Assembly: GCF_902506065.1 (NCBI RefSeq)
Contig: NZ_LR732912.1
Span: forward strand, 4,318,683 to 4,382,682
DNA: 64,000 nucleotides
Origin: Arthrobacter sp. 9V
GTDB lineage: Bacteria; Actinomycetota; Actinomycetes; Actinomycetales; Micrococcaceae
Direction: 5' to 3'
In this document: positions 34,162 to 42,845 of the stretch, piece by piece
How the letters are laid out: each line of letters opens with the position of its first letter
Position numbering within the stretch: the stretch's first letter is position 1
The notes under the pieces: model-generated
What the model saw: the letters and a program-made list of their open reading frames with translations, nothing else
The model's database searches: none
Told to the model about the DNA's origin: nothing
Position numbers and translations under genes: made by a program

Positions 34162-35205
34162 CTGCGCTGACCGCACATGCCGGCCACGCCACGCTGATAT
34201 GCCCCAGACCATCACGGACAGTCCCACCAGGAGCAGGCCGGCGTCGCCAAGGTCAATGCTGCCCAGCCACGCGGTCAGGGGGTCCTCAAGGTCAAATGCG
34301 GCGTTGACGAATCCCCCCAGCGTGATCACGGCGATGAACAACGCCGAAACCGCCGAGATGCCCGTGATGACGGCGTTGAAGCCTAGCTTTCGTTTCGGGT
34401 TGTGGATGGCCGATCTGTACATTTTCATCATGGCCACGCCGTTGACGGAGTCACAGAGGGTCATGGCGGCGGTGAACGCGAGCGGGAGCGCCATTAAGGC
34501 GAGCGGCGAAACACCGGCGAGAGACGCCGTCGTGGTGATGACCAGCAGCCCGATGGTGGTGGCGGTGTCGAACCCCAACCCGAACAGGAAACCGATCACG
34601 TAAATGTTCCGTGGCCGCTCTACTTTCCGTAGCGGCTTTGCGAGCAACCTGGCCACAAAACCCTTCGCTTCGAGGTCCTCCGGACGCACCTCACCGCCGG
34701 CCCGCACACTCCGGTAAGCATGTGCCGCACGAAAGAACGCCGAGCCGTTAAACAAGCCCATAGCCAACAGGAACAGACCGGACACTCCGCTGCCGATCAA
34801 GCCCAACACCTTGTTGCCGGTGGTGCCGTCCTCCATGAACTGCCCAATGAGCGTGGCACCCGCAACCACCAACATCCCCGCCAGGACAACCACCGAGCTG
34901 TGGCCCAGGCTGAAGGCAAAACCGACGCTCACGGGGTCCTTATGCTGCGCCACGAACTTGCGGGTGGAGTTATCGATCGCAGCGATGTGGTCCCAGTCGT
35001 AACTGTGTTTGATTCCGGCCACGTATGCGGTGACCACCAGCCCCAAAGCCAGCGGCTGCGCACCACCGGTGGTACCAAGAAGCAACAGCACGACGGCGGC
35101 AAGGTGCAAAGCGGCCACGGCGCCAAACGTGAACAACAGCCGCGTCCGCAGGGACAACGATTCCCGCTCCCGGTACATGGCGGCGAACTCGGTCAGCGCA
35201 GTCAT
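34153..35205 (-). CDS. Nickel/cobalt transporter, NiCoT (HoxN/NixA) family
   Basis: A 350-residue eight-helix permease. The signature HSYDWDHIAAIDNSTRK (a variant of HX4DH) and further motifs FSLGHSSVV and LGFDTATTIGLLV are present. It supplies Ni2+ for the urease active site. The ATG at 35205 overlaps the ureD stop (TGATG), so it is translationally coupled to the urease operon; GAGGAAG lies just upstream. Confidence 0.9.
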   Translation of the reverse strand: MTALTEFAAMYRERESLSLRTRLLFTFGAVAALHLAAVVLLLLGTTGGAQPLALGLVVTAYVAGIKHSYDWDHIAAIDNSTRKFVAQHKDPVSVGFAFSLGHSSVVVLAGMLVVAGATLIGQFMEDGTTGNKVLGLIGSGVSGLFLLAMGLFNGSAFFRAAHAYRSVRAGGEVRPEDLEAKGFVARLLAKPLRKVERPRNIYVIGFLFGLGFDTATTIGLLVITTTASLAGVSPLALMALPLAFTAAMTLCDSVNGVAMMKMYRSAIHNPKRKLGFNAVITGISAVSALFIAVITLGGFVNAAFDLEDPLTAWLGSIDLGDAGLLLVGLSVMVWGISAWRGRHVRSAQPI

Positions 35206-36125
35206 CAATACTTCCTCAGGTTCAAGGGCGCCTGCCCATGCCAACGTTCCCGCAGAACGCCGGTGCAGGCACCCAGCAAATTGTTGAGCTCCTCAGTGCT
35301 GTTGGACAACGATCGCAGCACAAGCCCGGCACTCCCGGCAATAGTCGCCGTCAAAGACACCCCGGTATAGGCGTCAAAATCCTTGGCTAGTCGGTCCATT
35401 TCGTCAGCAAGCCCTTGATCCACCCTCGGGTCCACCACCACCAACGATCCCAAGTGGCTGAAGCCCTCCATGAACCCCATTCCTGTCACGTCATTGACAG
35501 GTGGCCGAATGAGAAGGTTGTCCAGCGCCAACAGCTTCTCCCCGTTTTGGGTGTCGATCCAGATCTCATTGCGCAGCCGCACCTCCTCAAACTTGAAGGA
35601 GGCGCCGTCCGGGGACCACCCCGGCGTGACGACTTCCGCCATGACAAGGCTCGACGTCGGGTGGAGACTGATGTGCGAATTCTGCCTGTAGCTCGCCTCC
35701 CGGTACGCAATCAACTGGTCAGGCACCAACTCCAACCGCGAGCCCTCCCCCAGCTTGATACGCATCCGCTGCTCAGCAAACGAGCCCGGAGTCCGGTAAA
35801 TCTTGGTGGCCGACTGCGTGGTCAACAGCAGATCAGCCCCCGCCTCAACTTCCACGTCGATAACAAAGAGATCAGCCCCCAGGTACGCCCCGCCCGGATT
35901 GACCATCACATAACAAACCTGCCCGCTCTCATCCAGGTAATGCGGCCGGAGCACCCGCAACGCGCCCTCATGGAACTGCCGCGAAGCCACAGACCGCCCC
36001 CCGCGCACAGAAACCCCAAGCTCCAACCTCCCCCGCACGGGGCGATCTGCGATAGCCAACCCTGCGTGGGGCCCCGCGTTCACCAAAACGTCCGGGCCGA
36101 AACCGACATGAGTCGTCGTGTTCAT
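35205..36125 (-). CDS. ureD: Urease accessory protein UreD
   Basis: A 306-residue UreD/UreH family protein. Recognisable segments are YVMVNPGGAYLGADLFVIDVEVEAGADLLLTTQSATKIYRT and PDQLIAYREASYRQNSHISL. UreD forms the UreDFG complex that delivers nickel to apo-urease. The ATG at 36125 (MNTTTHVGFG) is preferred; upstream in-frame starts lie in the repeat element at 36158-36296. No strong ribosome site is evident, so translation may depend on the structure upstream. Confidence 0.9.
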   Translation of the reverse strand: MNTTTHVGFGPDVLVNAGPHAGLAIADRPVRGRLELGVSVRGGRSVASRQFHEGALRVLRPHYLDESGQVCYVMVNPGGAYLGADLFVIDVEVEAGADLLLTTQSATKIYRTPGSFAEQRMRIKLGEGSRLELVPDQLIAYREASYRQNSHISLHPTSSLVMAEVVTPGWSPDGASFKFEEVRLRNEIWIDTQNGEKLLALDNLLIRPPVNDVTGMGFMEGFSHLGSLVVVDPRVDQGLADEMDRLAKDFDAYTGVSLTATIAGSAGLVLRSLSNSTEELNNLLGACTGVLRERWHGQAPLNLRKY

Positions 36126-36157
36126 ACGCGCATCTCGCGTGGTGACGATACCACCGA

Positions 36158-36296
36158 GGCGGCGGAGCCGGATTTTTGGGCCGCGGCGTGGCGGGCAACG
36201 TGGGGGGCCCACTGCCGCGAGGGCCCCGACTCGAGCTTGCGAGAGTTGGGAGCGGCTGGGGACGGGCACGGCCCAAAATCCGGCGCAGCCGCCGCC
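36158..36296. repeat. Long hairpin element, copy 1, between ureG and ureD
   Basis: A 139-bp element with a core of about 97 bp (36178-36274) that matches the copy at 37657-37773 with six mismatches by my count. Its ends are complementary to each other (GCCGGATTTTTGGGCCG against CGGCCCAAAATCCGGC, extended by GGCGGCGG/CCGCCGCC), but differ from the ends of the other copy. Confidence 0.85.
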
Positions 36297-36306
36297 CCAA
36301 GCGCCG

Positions 36307-36924
36307 TCACGATGTTAGGTCAAGCATCAGGACATCGCGGCGGATCCAGTTGAGGACTGCGTCCAACCCTTCGTCCGTTTTGAGGTTCGTGAAGCAGAAC
36401 GGCTTGTTGCCGCGGAATTCCTTGGAGTCCCGTTCCATGATGGCGAGGTCTGCCCCCACATGCGGTGCGAGGTCGGTTTTGTTGATGATGAAGAGATCGG
36501 ATTTGATCATGCCTTGTCCGGCTTTGCGGGGGATTTTTTCGCCTTGGGCTACGTCGATGATGTAGATGGAGAAGTCCACAAGTTCGGGGCTGAAGGTGGC
36601 GGAAAGGTTGTCGCCTCCGGATTCGACGAAGATGACTTGGAGGTGGGGGTGCCTGGCCTTGAGTTCTTCGATCGCGGCGGTGTTCATGGAGGTGTCTTCG
36701 CGGATGGCGGTGTGGGGGCAGCCGCCGGTTTCTACGCCGATGATGCGGTCTTCGGGGAGGATGCCGTTGGCTGCCAGGATTTTTGCGTCTTCTATGGTGT
36801 AGATGTCGTTGGTGATGGCGGCCATGGAGATCTCTGCGCTCATGTGCCGGGTGATGCGTTCCACGAGCTGGGTTTTGCCTGCTCCAACGGGTCCGCCGAC
36901 GCCGATTTTGATGGGTTCTGTCAT
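36307..36924 (-). CDS. ureG: Urease accessory GTPase UreG
   Basis: A 205-residue SIMIBI-class GTPase: P-loop GGPVGAGKTQ near residue 8, metal-binding C-x-H (GGCPHTAIREDTSMN), and Walker-B/G motifs VESGGDNLSATFSPELVD and NKTDLAPHVGADL. It powers nickel insertion with UreD/F/E. The start at 36924 has AAAGGA eight bases upstream; it is 21 bp after ureF. Confidence 0.95.
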   Translation of the reverse strand: MTEPIKIGVGGPVGAGKTQLVERITRHMSAEISMAAITNDIYTIEDAKILAANGILPEDRIIGVETGGCPHTAIREDTSMNTAAIEELKARHPHLQVIFVESGGDNLSATFSPELVDFSIYIIDVAQGEKIPRKAGQGMIKSDLFIINKTDLAPHVGADLAIMERDSKEFRGNKPFCFTNLKTDEGLDAVLNWIRRDVLMLDLTS

Positions 36925-36945
36925 GTTTTCTGTCCTTTGCACTAG

Positions 36946-37617
36946 CTAGCTCATGAACATGCGGGCGCGTTGCCGTTCGTGCCGCATTTGTGAAATTTCG
37001 AGGCCGGGGCTGACGGCCCCGAAGTCGTCCCAGCACAGCTGTGCTATATCCTGGGCGGCGGCAGCAACGGCGTCGTGCGCGTCCCTCAGTACCCGCTGCC
37101 CGGCGTTCTGCCCCAGTGGAATGGCCCGCACGGCGTTCTGGGTCAAAGAAGTGACGGTGGCAAACAGATACGCAGTAAGCGCCGCTTCATAAGGAACGCC
37201 CAATGACCGGGCAATAACCCCAAAAGCCAAGGGCTGATGCCCCGCGGCACTCCCCTCACGCACCAACTGCCGGTACGCTTCCAACTCCCTCGAAGGAAAT
37301 ACTTCCCCGCCGATCTCCAGCAATCGTCCCCCCATTTTCAAAGAGGCCTCCCGCACCTCCCGAGCCAACAACTGTGCAGAAAGAACAGAATCCAAAACCC
37401 CCAATTCCACCCCCTCATAAAGAAAGCGAATAGCCAACCCATCCGAATAAGTCAGCTGCTGCCCCACAAAAGCCCCCAACCAATCCCCAAAAGACCCCTC
37501 ATCCCCCACAAGCTCCCGATGTATGTAGCTCTCAAACCCCAAAGAATGAGCAAACGCCCCCGTAGGCAAAGCAGAGTCCGTCAACTGCTGAAGAGCCAGC
37601 TGATATCCGGCGCTCAA
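36946..37617 (-). CDS. ureF: Urease accessory protein UreF
   Basis: A 223-residue all-helical protein. Family segments are QLTDSALPTGAFAHSLGFESYI, SDGLAIRFLYEG, GHQPLAFGVIARSLG and SLTQNAVRAIPLGQNAGQ. UreF scaffolds UreD and UreG. The start chosen is TTG 37617 with AGGCGG six bases upstream. The longer frame from 37782 would translate the repeat element into an Arg/Pro-rich leader and is unlikely. The other residues after the start align with family N-termini (LSAGYQLALQQL). Confidence 0.9.
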   Translation of the reverse strand: MSAGYQLALQQLTDSALPTGAFAHSLGFESYIHRELVGDEGSFGDWLGAFVGQQLTYSDGLAIRFLYEGVELGVLDSVLSAQLLAREVREASLKMGGRLLEIGGEVFPSRELEAYRQLVREGSAAGHQPLAFGVIARSLGVPYEAALTAYLFATVTSLTQNAVRAIPLGQNAGQRVLRDAHDAVAAAAQDIAQLCWDDFGAVSPGLEISQMRHERQRARMFMS

Positions 37618-37656
37618 AGCCCACCGCCTGGGGTGAGAACGACGCGATTGAGCGGA

Positions 37657-37773
37657 GCTGGGAAGGGGGCCGCGGCGTGGCGGGCCACGCGGGGGGCCCA
37701 CTGCCGCGAGGGCCCCGACCTGAGCTTGCGAAGGTTGGGAGCGGCTGGGGACGGGCACGGCCCCCTTCCCAGC
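37657..37773. repeat. Long hairpin element, copy 2, between ureE and ureF
   Basis: A 117-bp element with perfect terminal inverted repeat GCTGGGAAGGGGGCCG (37657-37672) / CGGCCCCCTTCCCAGC (37758-37773). The core is nearly identical to that at 36158, whereas the outer arms are unrelated in sequence yet self-complementary. Confidence 0.87.
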
Positions 37774-37815
37774 GGAGCGCAAGCGTGTGCACCCAACCTG
37801 ACGCGGCGCACGGCT

Positions 37816-38289
37816 TTAGTGCGAATGCTCGGCATGGCGGAATGGCACCGGCATGACCCGCTCTTGCCTGTCGTAGGGGACGCCGACGCTCTTCAGATAG
37901 TTTTCGACCGTGTGGTCATACTGGCAAACCATCACTTGGGCCTGGTACTCGGATGTTGCGTCAAAGAATTGTGCCTGCAGATGCCGGTTGCCGAGCGAAT
38001 GCGCCACGACTCCCATTTCGTGGATGCTGCGCGGCGCGATCACCAGGACGTCGGTGGGCAGCACGGAGATGACGATGACGTTGTTGTCGCTGATGGCGAG
38101 GATGTCGCCGTCGCGGAGATCGCCGGTGCCGGTGGGGAGTCGGATGCCGAGTTCTTTGCCGTGGTCGGTGGTGACTCGTTGGATGCGTTTGACGAGGAGG
38201 GCGCTGGGGAGGACGACTTTTTCTTTGTGCCGGCCTGCGTAGTCGTTCGGTTGTTCGTGGAGGTTGCCCAGGATTTTTTCGATGATCAT
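37816..38289 (-). CDS. ureE: Urease accessory metallochaperone UreE
   Basis: A 157-residue nickel chaperone: N-terminal peptide-binding half (MIIEKILGNL), the GDILAISDNN strand, and a metal-binding C-terminal half with HSLGNRHLQAQF. The C-terminal tail (PFRHAEHSH) is a short His-containing nickel site rather than the long poly-His of some enterobacteria. It is 16 bp after ureC. Confidence 0.93.
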   Translation of the reverse strand: MIIEKILGNLHEQPNDYAGRHKEKVVLPSALLVKRIQRVTTDHGKELGIRLPTGTGDLRDGDILAISDNNVIVISVLPTDVLVIAPRSIHEMGVVAHSLGNRHLQAQFFDATSEYQAQVMVCQYDHTVENYLKSVGVPYDRQERVMPVPFRHAEHSH

Positions 38290-38305
38290 GTGATTCCTAA
38301 ACGGC

Positions 38306-40036
38306 CTAGAAGAGGAAGTAGCGCTGGGCCATGGGCAGCACGTCGGAGGGCTGGGAGGTGACTTCGACGCCGTCGACGCTCACTTTGTACGTTTCGGGGT
38401 CGACGTCGATGTCCGGGGTTTCGCCGTTGTATTTTAGGTCCGCTTTGGTGAGGTTGCGGATGCCGGAGACGGGTTTGATGATGCGTTCGAGGCCGAGCCG
38501 GGCGGGCACTCCGGCGTCGATGGCGGCTTTGGACAGGAAAGTGATGGATGTCTGTTGGAGGGCCTTCCCGTACGTTGCGAACATGGGCCGCATGGTGCGG
38601 GGTTGGGGGGTGGGGATGGAGGCGTTGGCGTCACCCATGAGTGCGTAGGCGATCTGTCCGCCTTTGATGACGAGCTCGGGTTTCACGCCGAAGAACGCGG
38701 GGTCCCAGAGCACCAGGTCCGCGAATTTTCCTTCTTCCACGGAGCCGATGACCTCTGCCATGCCTTGGGCGATTGCGGCGTTGATGGTGTATTTGGCTAC
38801 GTAGCGTTTGAGCCGGAAGTTGTCCGATTCCGGGGATCCGTGGGTGGCGCCTGAGGGGTCGTGCAGGACCCCGCGCTGGCGTTTCATGGCGTCCGCTACT
38901 TGCCAGGTGCGGGTCACCACTTCGCCTACACGGCCCATCGCTTGGGAGTCGGAGGAGGTGATGGCGAAGATGCCAAGATCATGCAGGACGTCCTCGGCGG
39001 CTATGGTTTCGGCGCGGATGCGGGAGTCTGCGAAGGCCACGTCTTCCGGGATGTCCGGGTTGAGGTGGTGGCAGACCATGAGCATGTCCAGGTGCTCTTC
39101 GATGGTGTTTTTGGTGTACGGAAGCGTGGGGTTGGTGGAGGCGGGGAGCACGTTGGGCAGGCCGGCGATCTTGATGATGTCCGGGGCGTGGCCACCGCCG
39201 GCGCCTTCGGTATGGAAGGTGTGAATCACGCGTCCGTCGATCGCCCGGATGGTGTCTTCCACAAAGCCGCACTCGTTAAGGGTGTCAGTGTGGATGGCCA
39301 CTTGGACGTCGTATTCGTCGGCAACCCGAAGGGACATGTCAATGGACGAGGTTGTTGAACCCCAGTCCTCATGCACTTTGAGTCCCACGGCACCTGCGCG
39401 GATCTGCTCGGCGAGGGGCTCGACGGCGGATGCGTGGCCTTTCCCGAACAGGCCGATGTTAACGGGCAGCCCTTCGGCGGCCTGCAGCATCCGGGAGATG
39501 TGCCAGGCGCCGGGCGTGACGGTAGTGGCCTTGGTTCCTTCGGCCGGACCGCTGCCGCCGCCCACCATGGTGGTGATGCCATTGCAGAGCGCCGCGGGGA
39601 CTTGTTCAGGGGAGATGAAGTGGATGTGGGTGTCAATGCCGCCGGCAGTGAGGATCTTCCGTTCACCCGCGATGATCTCCGTGCTGGCGCCAATCACAAT
39701 GTCCACACCGTCAGTAATCTGCGGGTTGCCTGCCTTGCCGATTTTGAAGATGTGGCCGTCCTTCAAGGCAACGTCGGCCTTGTAGATGCCGCTGTAGTCC
39801 AGGACGGTCACGTTGGTGATGACAGTGTCCGGGATGTCTTCGGAGCGGGTGAGTTGCCCGTTTTGGCCCATACCGTCACGGATGACTTTGCCGCCGCCGA
39901 ATACCACTTCTTCGCCGTAGACCGTGTAGTCCTTCTCGATCTCGAGGAACAGTTCGGTGTCCGCCAGGCGGATGGCGTCGCCGGTGGTGGGACCGTACAG
40001 TTCGGCGTACTGCTTGCGGGGAATCTCGAAGCTCAC
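38306..40036 (-). CDS. ureC: Urease alpha subunit (catalytic)
   Basis: A 576-residue nickel amidohydrolase, the usual length. Visible active-site motifs: HIHF (first nickel His pair), the carbamylated Lys in AGAVGLKVHEDWG, GAGGGHAPD, and the flap His in MVCHHLNPDIPEDVAFADSRIR. It hydrolyses urea to ammonia and carbamate. The ATG overlaps the ureB stop by 4 bp. Confidence 0.97.
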   Translation of the reverse strand: MSFEIPRKQYAELYGPTTGDAIRLADTELFLEIEKDYTVYGEEVVFGGGKVIRDGMGQNGQLTRSEDIPDTVITNVTVLDYSGIYKADVALKDGHIFKIGKAGNPQITDGVDIVIGASTEIIAGERKILTAGGIDTHIHFISPEQVPAALCNGITTMVGGGSGPAEGTKATTVTPGAWHISRMLQAAEGLPVNIGLFGKGHASAVEPLAEQIRAGAVGLKVHEDWGSTTSSIDMSLRVADEYDVQVAIHTDTLNECGFVEDTIRAIDGRVIHTFHTEGAGGGHAPDIIKIAGLPNVLPASTNPTLPYTKNTIEEHLDMLMVCHHLNPDIPEDVAFADSRIRAETIAAEDVLHDLGIFAITSSDSQAMGRVGEVVTRTWQVADAMKRQRGVLHDPSGATHGSPESDNFRLKRYVAKYTINAAIAQGMAEVIGSVEEGKFADLVLWDPAFFGVKPELVIKGGQIAYALMGDANASIPTPQPRTMRPMFATYGKALQQTSITFLSKAAIDAGVPARLGLERIIKPVSGIRNLTKADLKYNGETPDIDVDPETYKVSVDGVEVTSQPSDVLPMAQRYFLF

Positions 40037-40386
40037 TTGGCGTCTCCTTCTGAAGCAGACCCGCTGAGGCGAGTTCCGTCGTCGAGCTTTCCATTAACAG
40101 CGTTGCTGAGCCCGTGCACCTCGCGAGCGCCGGCGATCGCGATCAACTGCACGGTCCTTCGGTCGCCAGGCTCGAACCGTGCGGCTGTTCCCGCGGGGAT
40201 GTCCAGACGCCGGCCGTACGCGGCTTCCCGGTCGAATTCCAAGGCCCTGTTCGCCTCGGCGAAGTGGTAGTGCGAGCCCACCTGGACGGGCCGGTCGCCG
40301 CGGTTCACCACCTCGACGGCGGTTGCCTCGCGGCCGCTGTTGCAGGCGACGGATCCGGGCTGGAGCCTGTATTCACCGGGGATCAT
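40033..40386 (-). CDS. ureB: Urease beta subunit
   Basis: A 117-residue beta subunit: MIPGEYRLQPGSVACNSGREATAVEVVNRGDRPVQVGSHYHFAEANRALEF matches the family from the first residue. Overlaps ureC by 4 bp and starts 8 bp after ureA. Confidence 0.96.
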   Translation of the reverse strand: MIPGEYRLQPGSVACNSGREATAVEVVNRGDRPVQVGSHYHFAEANRALEFDREAAYGRRLDIPAGTAARFEPGDRRTVQLIAIAGAREVHGLSNAVNGKLDDGTRLSGSASEGDAK

Positions 40387-40394
40387 GGGGGCTC

Positions 40395-40697
40395 CTAGCG
40401 GATGGGGTTGTGGACGGTGACGAGCTTGGTGCCGTCAGGGAAGGTGGCTTCGATCTGGACGTCGTGGATCATCTCCGGAACGCCTTCCATCACGTCTTCG
40501 CGGCGCAACAGGGTGGTTCCGTAGCTCATGAGATCGGCCACTGTCCTGCCGTCGCGGGCACCTTCGATCAACTCGTAGCTGATGATCGCCACGGCTTCGG
40601 GGTAGTTCAGTTTGAGCCCGCGCCCTTGACGGCGCCGTGCGAGGTCGGCGGCCACCACGATCATGAGTTTCTCCTGCTCACGGGGCAAAAGATGCAT
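40395..40697 (-). CDS. ureA: Urease gamma subunit
   Basis: A 100-residue gamma subunit starting MHLLPREQEKLMIVVAADLARRR, with LNYPEAVAIISYELIEGARDG and VTVHNPI at the end. The start at 40697 has AAGGAG six bases upstream; the in-frame ATG at 40775 does not. It is the first gene of ureABCEFGD-NiCoT. The 199-bp gap to the divergent flavin reductase gene holds the urease promoter region. Confidence 0.96.
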   Translation of the reverse strand: MHLLPREQEKLMIVVAADLARRRQGRGLKLNYPEAVAIISYELIEGARDGRTVADLMSYGTTLLRREDVMEGVPEMIHDVQIEATFPDGTKLVTVHNPIR

Positions 40698-40807
40698 GGT
40701 TACTCCTTGTACGTGGGCAAGTCCGGTGACAGTTGTGATCAGCGTAAGGAGCGGAAGTTTCGGCCACGTTTCCAAATCGTCTCAGTGAGGGGTCGAATTC
40801 CCCCGAA

Positions 40808-40838
40808 TTGACCTCAACCAATGTTGAGGTTCTAGCAT
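40808..40838 (+). promoter_or_regulatory. SoxR-type (MerR-family) promoter of the flavin reductase gene
   Basis: ACCTCAACCAATGTTGAGGT (40811-40830) is a perfect 8-bp inverted repeat with CAAT spacer. It lies between TTGACC (-35, 40808-40813) and TAGCAT (-10, 40833-40838), which are 19 bp apart. The 19-bp spacer with a centred dyad is the hallmark of MerR-type promoters, and the arms closely match the SoxR box CCTCAAnnnnnnTTGAGG. Confidence 0.8.
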
Positions 40839-40896
40839 CGATCAGGTGCGCCTCTGCAGAGGCGCCATTACTAACCAGTCCCATGAAAGTGCATCA

Positions 40897-41418
40897 ATGA
40901 CTCACCCCGAGACCCTGCCATCCGAACCAGTCGGCGAACTTTTCAGGGCCGCGTTCCGCGCTCATCCGGCAGGGGTCTCGATTATCACGGCAATGGGACC
41001 AGAGGGAGCTGTGGGGCTTACCGCGTCCTCAGTGGCATCAGTGGCAGTGGATCCGCCCACCCTGGCCTTCTCTGTAACCAGCGGCCGTTCGGCTTCACAC
41101 ATCGCAGCCGCCCAAACGATCGTGGTCCATCTGCTCGGTTCCGGGCAGCTGGATCTCGCACGCACCTTCGCAGACCCATCAGCTCCGCGCTTCACGGACT
41201 CCATGGACTGGGAAGTGCTGCCCACAGGAGAGCCCCTGCTCAAAGAGGCCGCCTGGGCATTGCGGTGCGAAATCATCCACCGTGCACCGCTGGGCGGCTC
41301 CGTGTTGCTGGCGGCGAGGGTTTTGGACATCCGATCCAATGTGTCGGATTCAACTCCGCTGGTTTACCACGACCGGGAGTTTCACACGATGTTGGCGGGG
41401 GTTCCAGCAGTGGCTTAG
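40897..41418 (+). CDS. Flavin reductase-like FMN-binding protein
   Basis: A 173-residue protein of the HpaC/flavin reductase-like split-barrel family: FRAAFRAHPAGVSIITAMGPEGAVGLTASSVASVAVDPPTLAFSV carries the T-A-S-S-[FV]-x-S-V-S/A flavin motif. It would reduce FMN/FAD with NAD(P)H or bind flavin for a partner monooxygenase. The ATG at 40897 is chosen because the product then begins at a typical family length; the ribosome site (GAAAG) is weak. A SoxR-type promoter lies 60 bp upstream, suggesting induction by redox-cycling compounds. Confidence 0.82.
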   Translation: MTHPETLPSEPVGELFRAAFRAHPAGVSIITAMGPEGAVGLTASSVASVAVDPPTLAFSVTSGRSASHIAAAQTIVVHLLGSGQLDLARTFADPSAPRFTDSMDWEVLPTGEPLLKEAAWALRCEIIHRAPLGGSVLLAARVLDIRSNVSDSTPLVYHDREFHTMLAGVPAVA

Positions 41419-41505
41419 CTGCAGGTACTGGTCCATCAGGTCGACGAAGAGTTGCCTTTGAGCAACCGTCCGGAAAGTGTCTGGCCGTTTAGAAACAGTG
41501 AGCTT

Positions 41506-42756
41506 CTAACAAGCAGTCGGTTCGCCGAAGGGTAGTGAGGTGCCGGCTATGAGCCAAACGGTGCCGTCCCAGTGCATTGAGTATCGGATTTTCCAGTTGG
41601 AACATGTCTGGGCGTTCGGACCATGGGCTGCGTCTTGAATGGTCTGGAGGTTCACGTCGGCGTCCAAATCATCCGCCGAAGGCGTGCCCGTGACGTTGAA
41701 GATCTCGGCTTTGGTCCAGTAGGAGGATCCGAGGTCTGCGCTCCACTTGGTGGCGTCACCGAAAGTGGCTTGTAGTTCCGGGGTCAGTAACTTGAACGCG
41801 GAGGTGTACGCGCCTTGGTTGATGCCTTGCCCGTGAAGGATCAGACTCTGGCCTATGTTGCGGGCTTGGTCGTGGTTTGCCGAGACGGTGAGTGGAAAGA
41901 AGCCAGAACCTGGCGCCGGGGCGTTTCCGCAGTCTTTGAAAGCTACGGGTGTGGATCGGGACTTCCATTCGTTGACGGCAGTCGCTACACGCGGAGCGGT
42001 TACTGCGTAGGCAATGCCTTCGGCCCTGACGTTGTCTCTGATCTCGATGGTGACAACAACGCCGGCTACCTGCCCGTCTTGGGTGATGAGTGGTCCGCCA
42101 CTATTGCCGTGGTTAACCGCGGCGTCTGTTTGAATGAGGTTTTGTAGAATCCGGTCGCCTATATCTTGCTCTGCATCGAGCGCGCTGACCGTTCCCCTGG
42201 TCAGCGTGAAGGGGTGGCCCAAGGGGAATCCGAGTGCTGCTACATCGCTTCCAACGGGAGGCTCGCTGCTCCGCAGCTGAAACTGATGACCTTGAACGGG
42301 GCTGTCGGTTCTGACCAGCGCGATGTCCGCCACATCATTTTTGCCAAGAACCGTGGCATTCACTGAAGTCCGGCCGAAAGCGATGCTGATGGCTGACGCT
42401 TCTCGGACAACGTGCGCTGCGGTGACCACCAGATCCGGTCCAATGAGGAACCCGGTACCTGTGGCGCCGGCATTACACCTTGTGACATAGAACTGCCCCA
42501 CGCCGGGTTGTACTTGCGCAACTACTTCGGGCCATGTTTTGGGTGTCGGGGCAGTGCTTGTACTGGCGCCTGTGACTGGTTCCTGGCTGGGAGGTGATGC
42601 ACTCTCGGTGGGCGAAGAGGGTTGTTCGCTGGTTGTCGGCGGCGAAGTCTGCGGTGAAGAACCGGGCCCGGCAGTGCAGCCTGTAGCCCCAAGACAAAGG
42701 CTCAGGGCTGCCACAACTACGCAACGGATGAAGGGGCTTGGTGTGCTGCTCATCAA
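41506..42756 (-). CDS. Trypsin-like (S1C) serine protease lipoprotein
   Basis: A 416-residue exported protease. The signal peptide ends in a lipobox-like LGATGC (Cys about 27), followed by a Ser/Thr/Pro-rich linker (28-75). The chymotrypsin-fold domain (about 80-270) has His in TAAHVV, Asp in DVADIALVR and Ser in HGNSGGPL. A C-terminal domain of about 140 residues with three Cys has no recognised family. There is no PDZ domain, so it is not a classical DegP. Its upstream neighbour is the frameshifted aldolase gene on the same strand. Confidence 0.85.
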   Translation of the reverse strand: MMSSTPSPFIRCVVVAALSLCLGATGCTAGPGSSPQTSPPTTSEQPSSPTESASPPSQEPVTGASTSTAPTPKTWPEVVAQVQPGVGQFYVTRCNAGATGTGFLIGPDLVVTAAHVVREASAISIAFGRTSVNATVLGKNDVADIALVRTDSPVQGHQFQLRSSEPPVGSDVAALGFPLGHPFTLTRGTVSALDAEQDIGDRILQNLIQTDAAVNHGNSGGPLITQDGQVAGVVVTIEIRDNVRAEGIAYAVTAPRVATAVNEWKSRSTPVAFKDCGNAPAPGSGFFPLTVSANHDQARNIGQSLILHGQGINQGAYTSAFKLLTPELQATFGDATKWSADLGSSYWTKAEIFNVTGTPSADDLDADVNLQTIQDAAHGPNAQTCSNWKIRYSMHWDGTVWLIAGTSLPFGEPTAC

Positions 42757-42845
42757 CTACCTCCCGACGCTGAGAATGGAGCAGTGGTCTGAGCGATCTA
42801 CCGTTGTGGTTCGCTCATCCACTGCCGCAAAAAGTAAGAGACGGG

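Noticed and set aside
36125..36269. Longer UreD starting at 36269 with an Arg/Pro-rich leader
   Set aside because: The leader is a translation of the repeat element, also seen as an extra leader on UreF; UreD homologues start at about 36125.
37617..37782. Longer UreF starting at 37782
   Set aside because: Same repeat-derived leader as above; the TTG at 37617 has AGGCGG upstream and yields the family's normal length.
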